64,000 nt of DNA from Symsagittifera roscoffensis. Taxonomy: Eukaryota > Xenacoelomorpha > Acoela > Convolutidae. The stretch's first letter is position 1. Each line of letters opens with the position of its first letter. Location of the stretch: positions 36,914,438 through 36,978,437 of the forward strand of contig NC_087071.1 in the NCBI RefSeq assembly GCF_963678635.1, read 5' to 3'. The notes beneath the pieces were generated by a model. The model saw nothing but the letters and a program-made list of their open reading frames with translations, was not told where the DNA came from and searched no databases. Of this stretch, positions 12,946 through 26,294 are shown piece by piece. A program made the position numbers and the translations under genes.

Positions 12946-15398
12946 CGTTGGGAAGTAAAATTTTTGTACGCTGAGACAAGGATGAATCAGAGCGAAGCTT
13001 CAAAATTTGCAAAAATGTTTCGCCATCAATGTTTCAACTGAGATGCACATTTTTTTGACCATGAATTAGTGTGGTAATCAATCAAAAACACAAAAAACAT
13101 AGAACACGAAAAACATTTAGTTGTTTATTTTGTCTTTTTCATAAGAAAGCCAAGAGGTTACATAGCAGTTAACCGCGCAAATAGACTGCATTCTATGATT
13201 TTTTCATAAACGTTAGAAATAAGTTTTTTGCTCAGACTTATATAACAAAAAGTAATCTTTTCTATAAGGCTTAAAAACTCATACTTTCAGAGCTTTTTAT
13301 TTGAGCAGCATTTTTTGGGGGGAGGGGACTTTTTCTGGGCAGTTGCACCTACTCTCGTGAGTATATATTTTTTTAAAATTGTTTCATTCTCAAGCTTTTC
13401 CAGATCATCGTCTTTGTTTATTTTGACATGTTTTTTACCATTATCTCCCGTCCTTACACAACCGACACCACACAATTGTTCGTGCTATCTCGATGAGACC
13501 CTTTTGCTTAGCAGCTGCTTATATTTCTGTTTATGCTTTGGGCTGGGCGCGATTAAATCAATCACTTTTTGTTTACTCGATTGATGTTGCGTAAAGTTTG
13601 CTTCTCAATACAGACTGGAATTTTTTTTTGTTTCAAAACCAAATTTTATTTGTTTCATTACAACCGTTTCTATAAGGCTTGAAAATTTTTACTTGAAAGT
13701 TTCGTTATTCGCGAAAGAAGCTGTATTTTCCAATTTCAGGTTTAATTTGTTTTTAAAAAACTTTGCTTGTAGTTTTTGGTTTTTTGCATGAAAAACACAA
13801 CTTGTATAACGTCAAAGACATAAAATATGGAATTATTTTAAGAAAACAAGGTTATGGAATGTTTAATTTTCTCTAGCTGTTTTTTTTGGTTGATTTGGGA
13901 TAACAAATATTTAAGATGGCTTGATCAATTTTTTACTGATATCTTGAAAATGTAGCAAAAACGATAAAACATTAACGATCAAGCATTCAAGAATCAATTT
14001 AACGTTTTTCTTTGAACAGTGATTGTAACATTTTGGAAATTTCAAGCCAATTAGAGAAAAAAAAACTTGCTATAAGAACCTGGATTGCTTCTTTTTCTTC
14101 TTTTTCTTTTTTTGAGATTTGCAATAATTTGTGTTCTTCTTCTCAACTTGCACAATTCTAATAAAGCTTGGAAAGCGTAAAAATAAAAAAATAAATCCGG
14201 CATGCAAATCCATAAAGTTACAATTAAATATTTCTACAAGTTTTGAGGTCTACATTTGCTGTTTAACTAAAAAGTATTTCTTGATCAAGCAAGTCAAAAT
14301 GAAACCTCGAAAAAAAAATTGATAGCCTGAATCAGTAAACCAAAACAATAGTTTGTTGAGCAAGCACCTTGAACAGAACGGTTTTAGGCCTTTTTAAATT
14401 GGACGTTGAAGCCTCCCATGATCTCTACTATTTTTTTAAAGTGCAAACAAAAAAGCAGAGCGGCATTTTTTCCGATATCACCCACCTCGCATGCGCAACA
14501 ACTTTTTGGCCGAGTGAGTGTTTTTGCAAACCTAAATATGTGACAAAAAGTGTGGTGGAAGATTCAACATGCCTGGACAACCGGTCAATATTAAATTTAT
14601 TTATAAAAATTTATAGGTTGAGAAAAAAGAGCCGCAATGCAATTTTGAAAAAACGCAGGTCAATTTTGAAAACTGGGATTATTCTGTAAAATTCTGTAGA
14701 ACTGGGATCAATTACAGAATTGCCTTCTTTTTTGTTTCAATACAAAATACTAATTGTTTCATTACAAAATATTCTTATCTATAAATTTATCAACCGTTTA
14801 TAATCTAAAGATTTTCTTTATAGTTATATTCGATTATAATCGATAAGTTTCAACCGGCGTGTTTCAATATCGGCGAAACTTTCTAAGAGATCATAGATCT
14901 GTCTTCATTGCATTGAACTACCCCAGAAAGTGCATGAAACGACAAAAAAATCGAAAAACAAAACAAGTTGGGAACAAATTAAGTAAAGAACGAGGGAAAA
15001 TTGTTATATATCTTTTTATCAAAATAACTGGTATAATCCAAATAAAGAAACGAGGGTAAAATTCATAACTGACTCTACCACAGTTTCTATCCCTTTTGAA
15101 AAAACGTCGCATATTTTTTTGTGAGATTCCTAAATTAAAAAAAAAAAAGAATAAAATCCCATTATTCTCCCCAACTCACGCCACACACCCCAGAAACCAT
15201 TTTTAAATCTATAATGATACTCAGGGGTGAAAACCTGAAAATAGAGAAATCGATTAAAAATTGCATTCTTGGTTTTGCGAAAAGTTTAATTAGTTTTTAT
15301 TTCATCCTAATTATAGATTATAGCTAATTCAAGAACTGCAAAAAAAACAGAAACATTATTTTCCTCAAAGAAATATCGATGATTCATTGATGAGTTAG
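12946..15398. repeat. Tandem array, copy 4 (~2.45 kb)
   Basis: The head is at 12966 and the next at 15419, a period of 2453. Relative to copy 3 it lacks about 300 bp near 13285, where CTCATAC joins directly to TTTCAGAGC. The remaining sequence matches copy 3 at near-identity, pointing to a recent duplication or to an assembly duplication. Confidence 0.85.
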
Positions 15399-18310
15399 CG
15401 TTGGGAAGTAAAATTTTTGTACGCTGAGACAAGGATGAATCAGAGCGAAGCTTCAAAATTTGCAAAAATGTTTCGCCATCAATGTTTCAACTGAGATGCA
15501 CATATTTTTGACCATGAATTAGTGTGGTAATCAATCAAAAACACAAAAAACATAGAACACGAAAAACATTTAGTTGTTTATTTTGTCTTTTTTCATAAGA
15601 AAGCCAAGAGGTTACATAGCAGTTAACCGCGCAAATAGACTGCATTCTATGATTTTTTCATAAACGTTAGAAATAAGTTTTTTGCTCAGACTTATATAAC
15701 AAAAAGTAATCTTTTCTATAAGGCTTAAAAACTCATACTTGAAGTCTCGTTATTTGCGAAAAAAGCTGTTTTTTATCCAAATTAAGTTTTGATTTGTTTT
15801 TAAAAAACCTTTGCTGGTAACTCTCTTTTTTTTGGGTGAGAAACACAACTTGTACTAAGTCAAAAACACAAAATATGGAATTTACTTTAAGTTATTTTTT
15901 CATTAACTGTTAATTTGAGCACAGAAGCAAGTTTGGATTGAAAAAAATCAAAAATTCTGCCTCAACTTTGTGTTTTTTAGATTAAACTGTGTAATAAGTA
16001 TTATTTTTTTATTCAAAAAATTCTTTTGACGCCAAAAGTGAACTCATGTAACCAAAATTTCAAACCAATTGAAAATGTTTTTCAAAAAAAGTTTTGATTG
16101 AAGCAATAGTTATCATACAGTTTTCTTCTTTATAATTGCATGATAAAAATTTTCTTGAAAGACTCCAAATGTGAAAATGTATAAATGGGTTTTTTTGCTT
16201 GAATGGACGTCATACCAAGCAAAAGATACAGGAAGATAAGCTGAAGTTTTTAAAAATGGTTTACGTGGTCAATGGTTCTGCTATCCAAAAAAAATATGGA
16301 ATCTAAACTACGAACTGAATGGTTTATATTAATCCAATCCAGGCAAACGAAGTTACTTTTATATGCAGGGTCTGACCTTGACGGTTTATATTAACTTTTA
16401 AATGTCTTTTTGATAAGGGTTAGCATGCAATTAAGTTAGTTTTGCTGACAATAGTACATTTTTAATGACAAATAACTTTCGAAATAATTTAAACCACTTT
16501 AACAACTTGAATCTGTTTGCAATTATCAAAACACATACAAGATTGCACATATTTGAAAAATTTGTTACATATTTTTTGTGAAAGTTACTAGCAAAACTTT
16601 TGAGAACTGTATCAATTTAATTTGACAAACTGATTGGATTTGCAAAAGAGCTTGACTTTCAGCTCAAAAAAACTAGGTTATGATATGTTGAATTTTCTCT
16701 TTTTTCTTTAGCTGTTTTTTTTTGGTTGATTTGAGATAACAAATATTTAAGATGTTTGATCATTTTTTTTTCCGAATGAAGCTTCGTCGGATACCGCCCG
16801 GTTTATACCGATAACTTGAAAATGTAAGAAAAGCAAGAAAAAAACTTACTATAAGAACCTGGATTGCTTCATCAGTTCTGAAAAGTTTTCTTTTTTTGAA
16901 ATTCACAAACAATTAATGTTCATCGTTTCAACTGGCGCAATTCTAATAAAGCTTGGAATGGGTAAAAAAAATTCCGGTATGCAAATCGATGAAGTTACAA
17001 CTAAATATTTTTATACGTTTTGAGGTCTAAATTAGCTGTGTCAAAAAGCGAGTCAAAATGAAACTTCGAAAAAATTTTTTGATAGCTTGAATCATTTTAC
17101 CAAAACCATATTTTTTTGACCAACTACCTTGAATTGAACGGCTTTTAGTCTTTTCAAATTGGATGCACACTGCCTGTGATAATTTTTCTATTAACGTTAG
17201 AATAAAATTTTTTGCTTAGACGTATATAACAAGAAAGTAACCGAGTAATCGTTTCTATAAGGCTTGAAAAATTTTACTTTGAAGTTTCGTTATTCGCGAA
17301 AAGAACTGTTTTTTTTTCCAATTTCAGGTTTAATTTGTTTTTTTTTTTAAATTTGCTTGTAAATTTTTCTTTTTTTTTGGACAAAAAACACAACTTGTAC
17401 CAAGTCAAAGACACAAAATATGGAATTTTGTTTTAAGAAAACAAAGTTATGGAATGTTAATAACTTTAGCTTTCTCTAGCTGTTTTTTTTTGGTGGATTG
17501 TGGGTAACAAATATTTGAGATGCTTGATCAATATTTTCGGAATGCAGATTTATCAGATACCGATTTATACAGATATCTTGAAAGTTTAGCAAAAACGATA
17601 AAAATTTATTGATCAAGCGTTCAAGGCTCAATTTAACTTCTTAGTTCGAACAGTGATCGTAACATTTTGGATTTTTCAAGCCAACTAAATTAAAAATTGT
17701 TTGCTCAAAGAACCTGGATTGCTTCATTTAGTTCTTAAACGTTTTCGCGAACAAATTCTACTTGTTGACTGGTATAACTTTAATAAAGCTAGGAATGCGT
17801 AAAAGTAAAAATAAAAATTCCGACATGCAAATCGATAAAGTTACAATTAATCATTTCTATATCATTTGAGGTCTACATTTTCTGTTTAACTAAATTATTT
17901 CTTGATCAAGCAACTCAAAAAAAAACCTCGAAAAAAATTCATTAAAAATATTTTTGATAGCCTGAATCAGTTTACCAAAACAATAGTTTTTCAGTTTTTC
18001 AAGCAAACTACTTGAAAAGAGCGAAGCGGCTTGGAATGATCTGTACTATTTTTTCTAAATTTGCAAGCAAAAAAAGCAAAGCGGCTTTTATCCGATTCCA
18101 CCAACCTCGCATGCGCATCATGTTTGACGTTTTGAATGTTTTTACAAGCTTAAATAAGTGAAAAAAAGTGTGGAACAAGGATAAACATGTGTCATATCTG
18201 GACAACCGACACCCGGACAAAATAACACTACTTGTATAAAATTAGCGGTTGGGGAAAAAGAGCCGCAATTCAATTTAGAAAAACCATCAGTCAATTTTGA
18301 AAACTGCGAT
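15399..18310. repeat. Tandem array, copy 5, diverged edge
   Basis: The head at 15419 and the first 400 bp match copy 4 closely. Beyond about 15830 similarity becomes patchy. Diverged versions of the same blocks can still be recognised near 16700-17110 and again near 17210-18310 (for example AAAACACAACTTGTACCAAG, TTGAGGTCTACATTTTCTG, GAGCCGCAATTCAATTT). This looks like an old array edge around a young core. Confidence 0.6.
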
Positions 18311-19740
18311 TAATCTCTAAAACTCAAGTTTTTAGACAATACAAATCGAGCGACAAAACAATGAAAGTTTTTGATATGATTTGATGATATGAAACACTTT
18401 GAAAAAAAATTATTTGTGGCCAGATTGAAAATTAGGTTGATTTCACAGGCGTGATATTACAATTAACCAAATTTTATCAAAAAAACATTGCAAACAATCA
18501 GTTCAAGAAGTATTTCGACTGGCTTGACGAGTTGAAGAGAATTGTAAAGGCTCAATTTTTTAGAGAAATCAGTTCCTGTCATGAAAATTTTGGTACTTAT
18601 TTTGATTCTGAATGTGGAAACGAATTTTTCGAAAACATTCAAAACGAAGAAACAAGGGAAAATATTAAAATTTGTTTGACGATTTGAAGCGACATGCTAT
18701 AATTTGATTTTTTCGAGCAAAAAATTCAGAGATATAGACCAATGCATTAAAGCTGATGTTAAAAAAATGACTTGATGAACTAGGCAATGAAACTCGAATT
18801 TTTTCAAGTTGATTTTGAAGGCTTGACATGATTCACAAAGAAATTAAAATCTATCAATCAACCATTCCAATGCTGATTTTTTCAAGATGTTAAAGCAAGT
18901 TTGAAGCCGCATTTGTTTTACAAAAAAAACTTAAAATATACTTCAAGCAAGCATTTCAAGTAGAAAACCAGAAAGAAATTAAATTCACTTTACGAATTGA
19001 AAAGTATTTGAAGAAACACAATTCAAGAAAAAATACATCAATCAAAATCATCAAATCAAGCAATGAAATGCTGATGTCAGTTCTGACAGTTTTTTTTATA
19101 TTCAATTTTTAAATCAATTCAAATTGATTCCCCAGTGAGATCAACTATCGAGTGAGAGTAATTTTTTGTGAGATCAACTACCTTTTTGAATGCAATTTTC
19201 AAAAAGATTTCGAAGGTTAACTTTAAAAGTTTTCAAGAAATCGTTTCATTTTTGAGATAATTATAATGACAGAATGAAGACTTATTTATTGTTAAGAAAA
19301 ATTAGTTTTATCAATCACTTCAACAGATGAAAATATGAATGTATTGACGTTGTCTTGATTTGAAATGGGTTGAGTTTTCATTTCAATTAATTGAAATTAT
19401 GAAAGGTTTAATGGTAGCCTGAAGCCATCTTAGGAGGTTTCACAAAATAATTCAAAAGTTTAAATCCTATAATTTTTTTCATAAACAAGATACGTCAATG
19501 TTCAAAAAATGCTATTGAAACGATGAAAAAATGCCGTTGAGGCTATTTTGTTTGGCTTAAAATGGCTCGACAAATGAATATTCTTTTTATCCTTATAGGA
19601 AAACTATAAAACCGTCAAATATTGATCAATTCATTCAACTTTCAATCATAACGAAGAAACTTAACCCAAAGTGTTTGATGAAAATAACCTTTGAATAAAA
19701 AAAACATCGTTGCATTTCAATCCCAGAAGTAAAAATTTCC
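18311..19740. other. No gene recognised
   Basis: AT-rich. A plus-strand open frame at 18451-18687 (78 codons, opening right after TTTCACAG) contains a charged segment with WLDELKRIV, but it matches nothing I know and has no neighbouring exons. Short motifs such as TCAATCAAGCAATGAAATGC recur loosely, suggesting decayed repeats. Confidence 0.4.
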
Positions 19741-19750
19741 TGAAATAAAT

Positions 19751-20051
19751 CAAAGTTTTTCCTTACTTAGAATAACTGCTTGAAAAATATCTGTTGCAAT
19801 AATACGTTAATAGTTTAACTCGCCCAGTCAATTTTTTTAAAAGAGTTTTCATAACAATTTTAGCTTCCTTGCTTAAAAAATTGTATCATTTCTATGGAAG
19901 TTTGAGACTTCAAAATGGAAAATTTTTTTAAGCAATGAAGCTAAAATTAATATAAAACTCATTTAAAAAAATTGACTGGGCGAGTTAAACTAGTTTCGTA
20001 TTATTGCAACAGTTGTTTTTCAAGCTTATTTTAAGTGAGGAGAAGTTTTGA
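19751..20051. repeat. Long inverted repeat / fold-back element
   Basis: Two arms of about 140 bp (about 19751-19890 and 19912-20051) are imperfect reverse complements around a short centre. The best-conserved core is TTTAACTCGCCCAGTCAATT on the left, with AATTGACTGGGCGAGTTAAA on the right; TTGCAATAATACG outside it is also mirrored. The region could form a long hairpin. It may be a fold-back transposon or MITE. I see no clear target duplication or coding sequence. Confidence 0.75.
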
Positions 20052-20059
20052 TTTTTTCA

Positions 20060-21950
20060 ACTAGTGGAAATCTTAAATAATCAAAGTAAAACAAACAAAC
20101 GAATTGAAACTTTCAAGGAATTTAGGCAAAGCATTTTTTTCTCAAATATGTTCAGTTTCAAAAATGTTAAAACTTGTAATCAATTGTCAACGATTGTTTC
20201 AGAAGCAGACTACAAAAAAGTGTGTCAAACTATTAAAAAATTGTTGATTTGAAAAAAGGTAAATCAAGCGATAATTAAAATAGCTTGAAATATATCGAAG
20301 ACAAATTGAACCACACTGCTCCTATCAAAATGAATCCTTGAATATTCCGAATGCCTTTTAAAGTTTATGAATATTTAAAACTGAATTTTGCAAAAAAAAA
20401 TTTAATAACTTCGAGATTGTAAATTTTTTGAGATTGTTTTGAAATATCCCCTACACGCCATTTAATGTACAAATTGATAGATTTCGCCCTTGGTAACATA
20501 GCAATTATGACAAATAGCTTGCTTCAATTGATTCGGAATGATTTCTAAGACGACTTTTGCGTTAATGGCGCATAATGTATTGCGCGTTAATTGTCCCAAG
20601 TTGGCCAGTTTGGCATTATATCAACCACCAAAATTTCAAAATTTACCTCCTAAAAACAATTTTTATTTTTGAAGAAAAAAATTATCAAAATAGTACTTAA
20701 CAAGCCAAAATTAGTCTTAAGAAAAAACCCACATTTCGCACAAATTTTGTATCACTTTCTTCGCGAGTCGTAACAAACACGAAACTTTGAAAAAATTATA
20801 ATATTTTAGTTCTTTGATCAACTGATAGGCGAAATTGGTCTTTCTTGAATAAATATCCTATATTTCAAATGTAATTAAAACTTTTAGTTTTCCTACTAAA
20901 TTTTCAAGCCTGCTCTGATTTGCAAAAAAAATTGAAAGCTGGTTATCATAACTGAAAACCGATTGCAAAAAATGCAACCAAACTAGAAAGTGCAGAGGGG
21001 ACCGTAAAAAGTATGTTTCCCACAAAAAACCCAAAAAAGGTCACTAAGCCAATGAAAAATTGCCCAGATTAATTTGGTCAGAATAAAGCTATAAAGCGAA
21101 ACAAAACGTAATAAAAAAGAAAATACAAAGTCAAAGTGAAAGTCAATTACAAGTAAACGAAACACTAAAAGCGCATTCGGAACATGCGTGGAGCAAGAAA
21201 AACAACGATTCTAAGATGTGGCTACTAAGTCAACAAAAGATAAGCAGTCAAATAATTGGCCCATAATTTTATTTGGAACAGAATACCCAGGCGTATTCGT
21301 TTTCTCTAACTAAAAAGATTGGGAACGCTATAAAGTTTGAATAATTTAGATTTAATTCAAAAACAAGGTACCACTATAGATAAGTTCAGAAGTCCAGATG
21401 AGATGAGTCGTGTGAACGAAAGTGTTTACGGGAGAAAATTTTGGAATTCCATTGCAAAAATCTTGCTAATCACAATATAAAGATATTACAACTACCAAAC
21501 CAGAATGTCTAGGCGTTTGAGCTTGGCTTGAGTAAAGCTTTAATTGAAGTGAGGTAAAATTCAGAATGTTCCAGCATCTAGCTGAAATGCTGCTACTAAC
21601 AGTTGTCGTTAATCTTGATTCCTTACAAAAAGATTAACCAATACGTCCTTAGAAAACTCAGTAATGGCCTAATATCTTTGGTTTATTGGATCACAAGTTC
21701 AATCGGATATATTTGGGCAGAAGTTCGAAGCAGTTGAAGTATTGCGGGATTGAAATACTCTAAAATTTGATAGGTATGAAAAGTATTAATCTACCCATCC
21801 CCCTCCCTCTCACTCTATCCGAAACTCCCTACCCCTCTCTTACCGAGTCATTAGAAAAAAGTGCAAGCCATACATCTGCGGTTAATTTTGTTGCATTAGA
21901 TGAGCCCCAAGATCTGCCAAAAGACTTATTTGAAATGTAAGTGAACTAAC
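20060..21950. other. No gene recognised
   Basis: AT-rich sequence downstream (minus-strand sense) of the putative sorting-nexin exon. It should be that gene's intron if the exon is real, but I could not identify a following exon here. Small open frames are not convincing. Confidence 0.4.
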
Positions 21951-22351
21951 CTAATCTCGTTGGCCCAAATTTCTACAAAATCTCGTAAAATGAACCGCTC
22001 CAATTTTGCCACATCTTCCAAGAGTAACTTTCGTTCTGCTTCATAATTTGCCGACACCAAAATTTGTCGCCTTAAACTTAATTTTCGGTTTATAACTTCC
22101 TTATTCTGTGAGTTTGAAAAGAAATCGTAATATGCAATCGAAAGTCGTCGTTTTCTCGATGCAGATGTGGAATAAATAATTGTCGATAAAATTTGTATTA
22201 TTTGGGCAGAGTAATTGATAAATATCAATGCGAAAAATAATATAGTCAAAATGAAAAAGGAACCCGTGAAGTTAAGAAAGAAAAGAGAGAGTAAAACAAA
22301 GATTGAGCGTATTTTCACCTCAAAATTGTTTCCTCGAACCTTCAATCTCAT
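21951..22351 (-). CDS. Probable sorting nexin (PXA) N-terminal exon
   Basis: The reading frame opens at ATG 22351 (MRLKVRG) and ends at a clean donor, GATTAG followed by GTTAGT, in phase 2; an in-frame ATG also exists at 22393. Residues about 13-60 are strongly hydrophobic with two probable membrane segments, then comes a basic linker, then ERFILRDFVEIWANEI. The last segment resembles the start of the PXA domain of the SNX13/14/19/25 group, where two N-terminal membrane helices precede an LxxFVxxW signature, in proteins that tether the ER to endosomes or lipid droplets. The assignment rests on this short motif and the membrane topology, so a different membrane protein is possible. Later exons were not found. 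Confidence 0.4.
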
Positions 22352-22942
22352 CTCTGAATAGATTGAATGATATGGAAAAAAACAATATATCAAAATTGGT
22401 CAACTCTTTCGCAAAATAAAATTTTTTTAACACAAAATATAGGGCGAATTATAATTCGCTTCATGATTAACAAAACATGGGGTAATAAAATTACGATTTG
22501 CATTATAGCTCTTTTAAACAGAGAATAACCAAACCATATTTGTGATTAAATCATGGCACTATTCTGAATGTCATATTTGTATTAGGAGCTAACATAATTG
22601 ACTACCATGGTGTTATATTGCCAACTTCATATCTGGCTCAAAATGACGATGAAAATATAATGATTGCTGACAAAATTACTCATCTTTTCTTCTTCTAATA
22701 ATCAAGTTAATTATAAACAGATAAGCGGAGCCAAAGTCATGACAAAAAACCGCAACTTTGCGAGAGGTTGCGATTAGCGCACCAACTAAATTTTGGAGGT
22801 TTATTGACAGTCATATACCATTCAGCTTGCGGTTGCTTTGTCCAAAAGTTTTAGCCGTTAGAACCCGACAGCCAATCAAATTATAGTTTTTAAAATAATT
22901 TTTGGACGCCACATTGATGGAGAATAAATAGTTTTAAAAGAC

Positions 22943-23580
22943 ATGGTGGAAAACATTGGTGTTTGGTGCAATTTCAAAATGTCATGGATTTACCACATCA
23001 GAAGACGCAATTTATTTACATCAGAAGATCTTAGATCTTCACCAAACTCACTGAGTAGCTTTGTTCGGGTTTCGCTTTTCAAAAGTTGCATACTAACATT
23101 AATTTTTTATGCATCTCTAGTTTGGTGCGACGACTAAAAACCAATGTAAGCGATTAGAAAAACTTCAACGACGATGCTTAAAATGGTGTTACAAAAAACA
23201 TGAATTGAATGATGATAATTATGTTTTTTACTTGAATAAGAGCAAACTGTTGCCAATTTCACTGACGTTATTTAAAAACGATTTAGTTTTGCTGAATAAC
23301 ATTCTTAATAACGAGTTGCCAATAAGTTTTTTGATTTTTGGACAATCGACAAGGGCCCTGATTCAAATCGAACGGGAAACAAGACGTTTTTGAAAATGCC
23401 AATGATTACCGTGTCGCAGAAATGTCAAACACCCTCGCGAGATCAAACAATTTGCCTGGCTATGAATCTTGCCAAGAACCTTTAATCTTTAGAAAGAATT
23501 TGAACCTGTTATTGTTTGAAAAACTACAAACATTTAAATACCCGATTTATCCAGAGTCATGGTTTTTAAATTTATTTTAT
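22943..23580 (+). pseudogene. 3' end of a Jockey/CR1-type LINE reverse transcriptase
   Basis: The fragment encodes the region downstream of the RT core that is typical of these LINEs: RVSLFKSCILTLIFYASLVW, then after a frameshift near 23130 CKRLEKLQRRCLKWCYKK, then a run rich in Leu and Asn to the end near 23580. The catalytic RT domain and endonuclease are absent, so it is a 5'-truncated dead copy, the usual outcome of incomplete reverse transcription. It is followed by a simple-repeat tail. It resembles the LINE at 52561-54839 in style, but that copy lacks this part, so they cannot be compared directly. Confidence 0.75.
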
Positions 23581-23637
23581 TAATTTTGTTATCAATGACT
23601 AAGATCAACTAATCCCCACCTTGCGGGTTTAATTCAA

Positions 23638-23722
23638 TCTTATAATGATTAATATTATGATTATTATGATTATTATTAATATTATTTTTATGATTTTTTT
23701 TATCATTATGATTATTGTGAAC
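23638..23722 (+). repeat. ATTATG/ATT-rich LINE tail
   Basis: Irregular repeats of ATTATGATT and ATTAATATT follow the LINE fragment on the same strand, as expected for the 3' microsatellite tail of a CR1/Jockey-like element. Confidence 0.5.
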
Positions 23723-24094
23723 AGGAATACTTTTGAGCTGGAGAAAAAAGAATTAAAAATCAGGATAAAATATGTTTAATTCATAGGTGAAAGCTTTAAG
23801 TTTTGAGCTCATTTTGTAGTGACGAAATTTTTGCGATGAAGTTTGATATTAGAAAATCTAATTGTTACTAGCGTGAAACAGCCCGGTATGATCATATCAC
23901 ACAGTACGTCACATCACGTTCAGTCTAAACTGATATAGCAAAAACATGAAACCTAGCAGACATCGAGACGCTTAAACCAAAAAAACAGAGTTCGTATACA
24001 CCGGTTAGTACACAAGAGCACAAAATCACGCGCAAATTCTGGTTTCTAAATTTACTTTAAATTTCAGAAGACATTAAGACAGACCGAGAGCAAC

Positions 24095-24600
24095 TAATCG
24101 AAGTTACCATCTTCGAAATTATGAAAGTTTGGCTTTAAAGACTCACAAACTTAATCCGGATCTGAAACTGCCAAATTTCCTCTTCTGCATTTTCTCAAAC
24201 TGCTTTAAAATTAAGACACAGCCAAGTTTAGTGAAAATTTCGCGCTGATTAAATCAATTACCACGCTGAGAAAGTTTCACTTCGCATGAATCTTATTTTT
24301 ACTCCGTTTATTCGAGAAAGATTTCATTCCGGTTCAAAACTTAAACATTACGAGGCCAAACTGTGCACAGGAAAGGCGCACTATTTTGTGTCTGTATGTT
24401 CCTGGATTCCAGAGACAAGTATTTAAACAAGTTAAGTTTTTTTCGGAAAGGAAACGAAAAAACAAAAGAAGAACAAAGTGAGCGTCTTTTTTTGCGGAAT
24501 CCGCATAAAATTCACAAAATGCACAGTTTGGCCTAGTAATGGTGATGAAAAAATTGAGCAACTTTGACCCGGATTAGTTGGTATGTTTTGAAAACAAATG
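24095..24600. mobile_element. Long-TIR repeat element, copy 1
   Basis: The left end contains AAAGACTCACAAACTTAATC (24137); the right end contains an inverted relative, CCCGGATTAGTTGG (24568). GAAGTTACCATCTTCGAAAT at the left is mirrored by the right end of another family member near 26330. The interior is non-coding. The family has at least three members within 2.3 kb. Confidence 0.5.
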
Positions 24601-24756
24601 TAAATAACTTCAAAAATGGGACTCTAATTAAAACAATTGAGATCAAACTAAAGTTTTACTATCTAAAAACCTATTTTCAATGTGTATTTTGAATATTACT
24701 TACTTTCAACATCAGCAAAACTTTTGTATAGCCGTTATCAAGGTTTGAAATATCAT

Positions 24757-25065
24757 ATGAAGTTATGAAGGCCTGATTGCAAAGACTCACAAAGTGAATC
24801 CGGGTTCTTCATCTGCACTTAATTCCTCAAACCGCGTGAAAAGATAACACACAATCATATTCAGCAAAATTTTCACTCCGATTGATTCAATTATCTTGCT
24901 GATATTATTTCACGTCGCATGACCCAATTTTATTCTCCCCTAATTCAGAAACAAAGTTCACTCCGATGAAAAAAAGTAGTGCAGATGAAGAAATTCAACA
25001 TTTTCAGTCCCAGATTAAGTTGGCGAGTCTTTGAAATCAAAACTTGATTATTTTGTAGAGGGTAG
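24757..25065. mobile_element. Long-TIR repeat element, copy 2
   Basis: The left arm AAAGACTCACAAAGTGAATC (24781) and the following TTCTTCATCTGCACT are mirrored on the right by AGTGCAGATGAAGAA and GGCGAGTCTTTGAAATCAAA (to 25040). The interior AAAATTTTCACTCCGATTGA-type text is shared with copy 1 (near 24235-24345). It is probably a non-autonomous transposon. Confidence 0.55.
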
Positions 25066-26294
25066 CTCTGATCATTGCTCTTATGGTCTACTTATATATT
25101 TTTTTGCAAAAATCTAATTTAATGTTGACCAAAACATGCTTGGAAAACAGACAGTTTTGAGAGCAAAAATTGAGTTCTCATTTAAAATTAAACGGTAGTT
25201 TAACTCGAAATTTTTTCTCTCGTTCTGAGTAAAATATTTCTGAAAATTGAAGTGAATGTTGTACAAAATCAACAATGAAAGCGGAAATTTTAGAAATTAA
25301 AACCAGAAGTTGGCTTTTTTCCTCTAGAGTATTTATGTTCTTAAGAGTTCATTGTGCCATTTTTGCAACCGAAGCATGTTTAAAGCACTTTATTTGCGTG
25401 CGGTTTGAAAAAATTGAAAAAAATATGCGAATAATCATTTGTAATTTAATTTTCAAAAAATGAGCATTTTTTCAGTGTTTTCTTTGGAATTTTCAGCAAA
25501 ATTTTGTAAGTTTCTTTAAAAAAGAACAGACCACTATCTATGGGTATAGAAACTAAATTTTACTTTTTTTATATTTTTTGTGTGCACCAGGGTTTTGTGT
25601 TTTTTGGGTTGTAATTTTTTTTTCTGTTATTTCTTTCTCCACTATGTTTAACATCAAAACTATTGCTATCTGTTTTCCTTCATTTTGATTTTTGAATCAG
25701 AATACCTTGTTAGACTCACCTTGAGTAGTCAAACAAAGTTTTTAGAAAATTTTTTTTATCATTTAAGTAGTGAGGAACACAGATATACTGGACGAAATTG
25801 AAAAATCAATTTAGGAAGTTTTTTCAGCAAATGTAAAAATTGAAAGAGCCAAATTTGGTTTTAACAAACAGTATTCAGTTTGTATTTTTTTGGCCTGGAT
25901 ACAAAAACTAGCACACTTGTCTTGGCTTTGAAAAACTAAGATTTTTGGTAAGCTTTTAGGTTCATTCACACAAACACTACCAAAATATTCATGCCAAATT
26001 TTTAAGACTTAGCGGAATTTTTGCCCAAAGTTCCGCTTCATCGAAGCCTGAAGATGCTCAATTGGGTTCGTGTGCTGACTGTTTGCTGAAAACCCAACGA
26101 ATTTTTGTAATAATGTGATTCACTAGTGGACAAAATTAAGCTACAAAAACTTGAGTAAAAAATTTGTTCATGCAACGTTAAATATTCTCAGCGAGAAAAA
26201 GGAAACAATCAGAGTGAAACTTTTACTAAACTCAGACGTTTCCTACTTATTAACGTGGAGTAAAAAACTTAAGGCTGATGAGGAAAACTGGCTT

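Noticed and set aside
6784-15112. Recurring short frames in the tandem array (MCGVGCVRTGD..., MNRTVLGLFKLDV..., MFQYRRNFLRDHR...)
   Set aside because: They recur because the DNA is duplicated. Older copies carry shifts, both strands are equally open, and no domain is visible.
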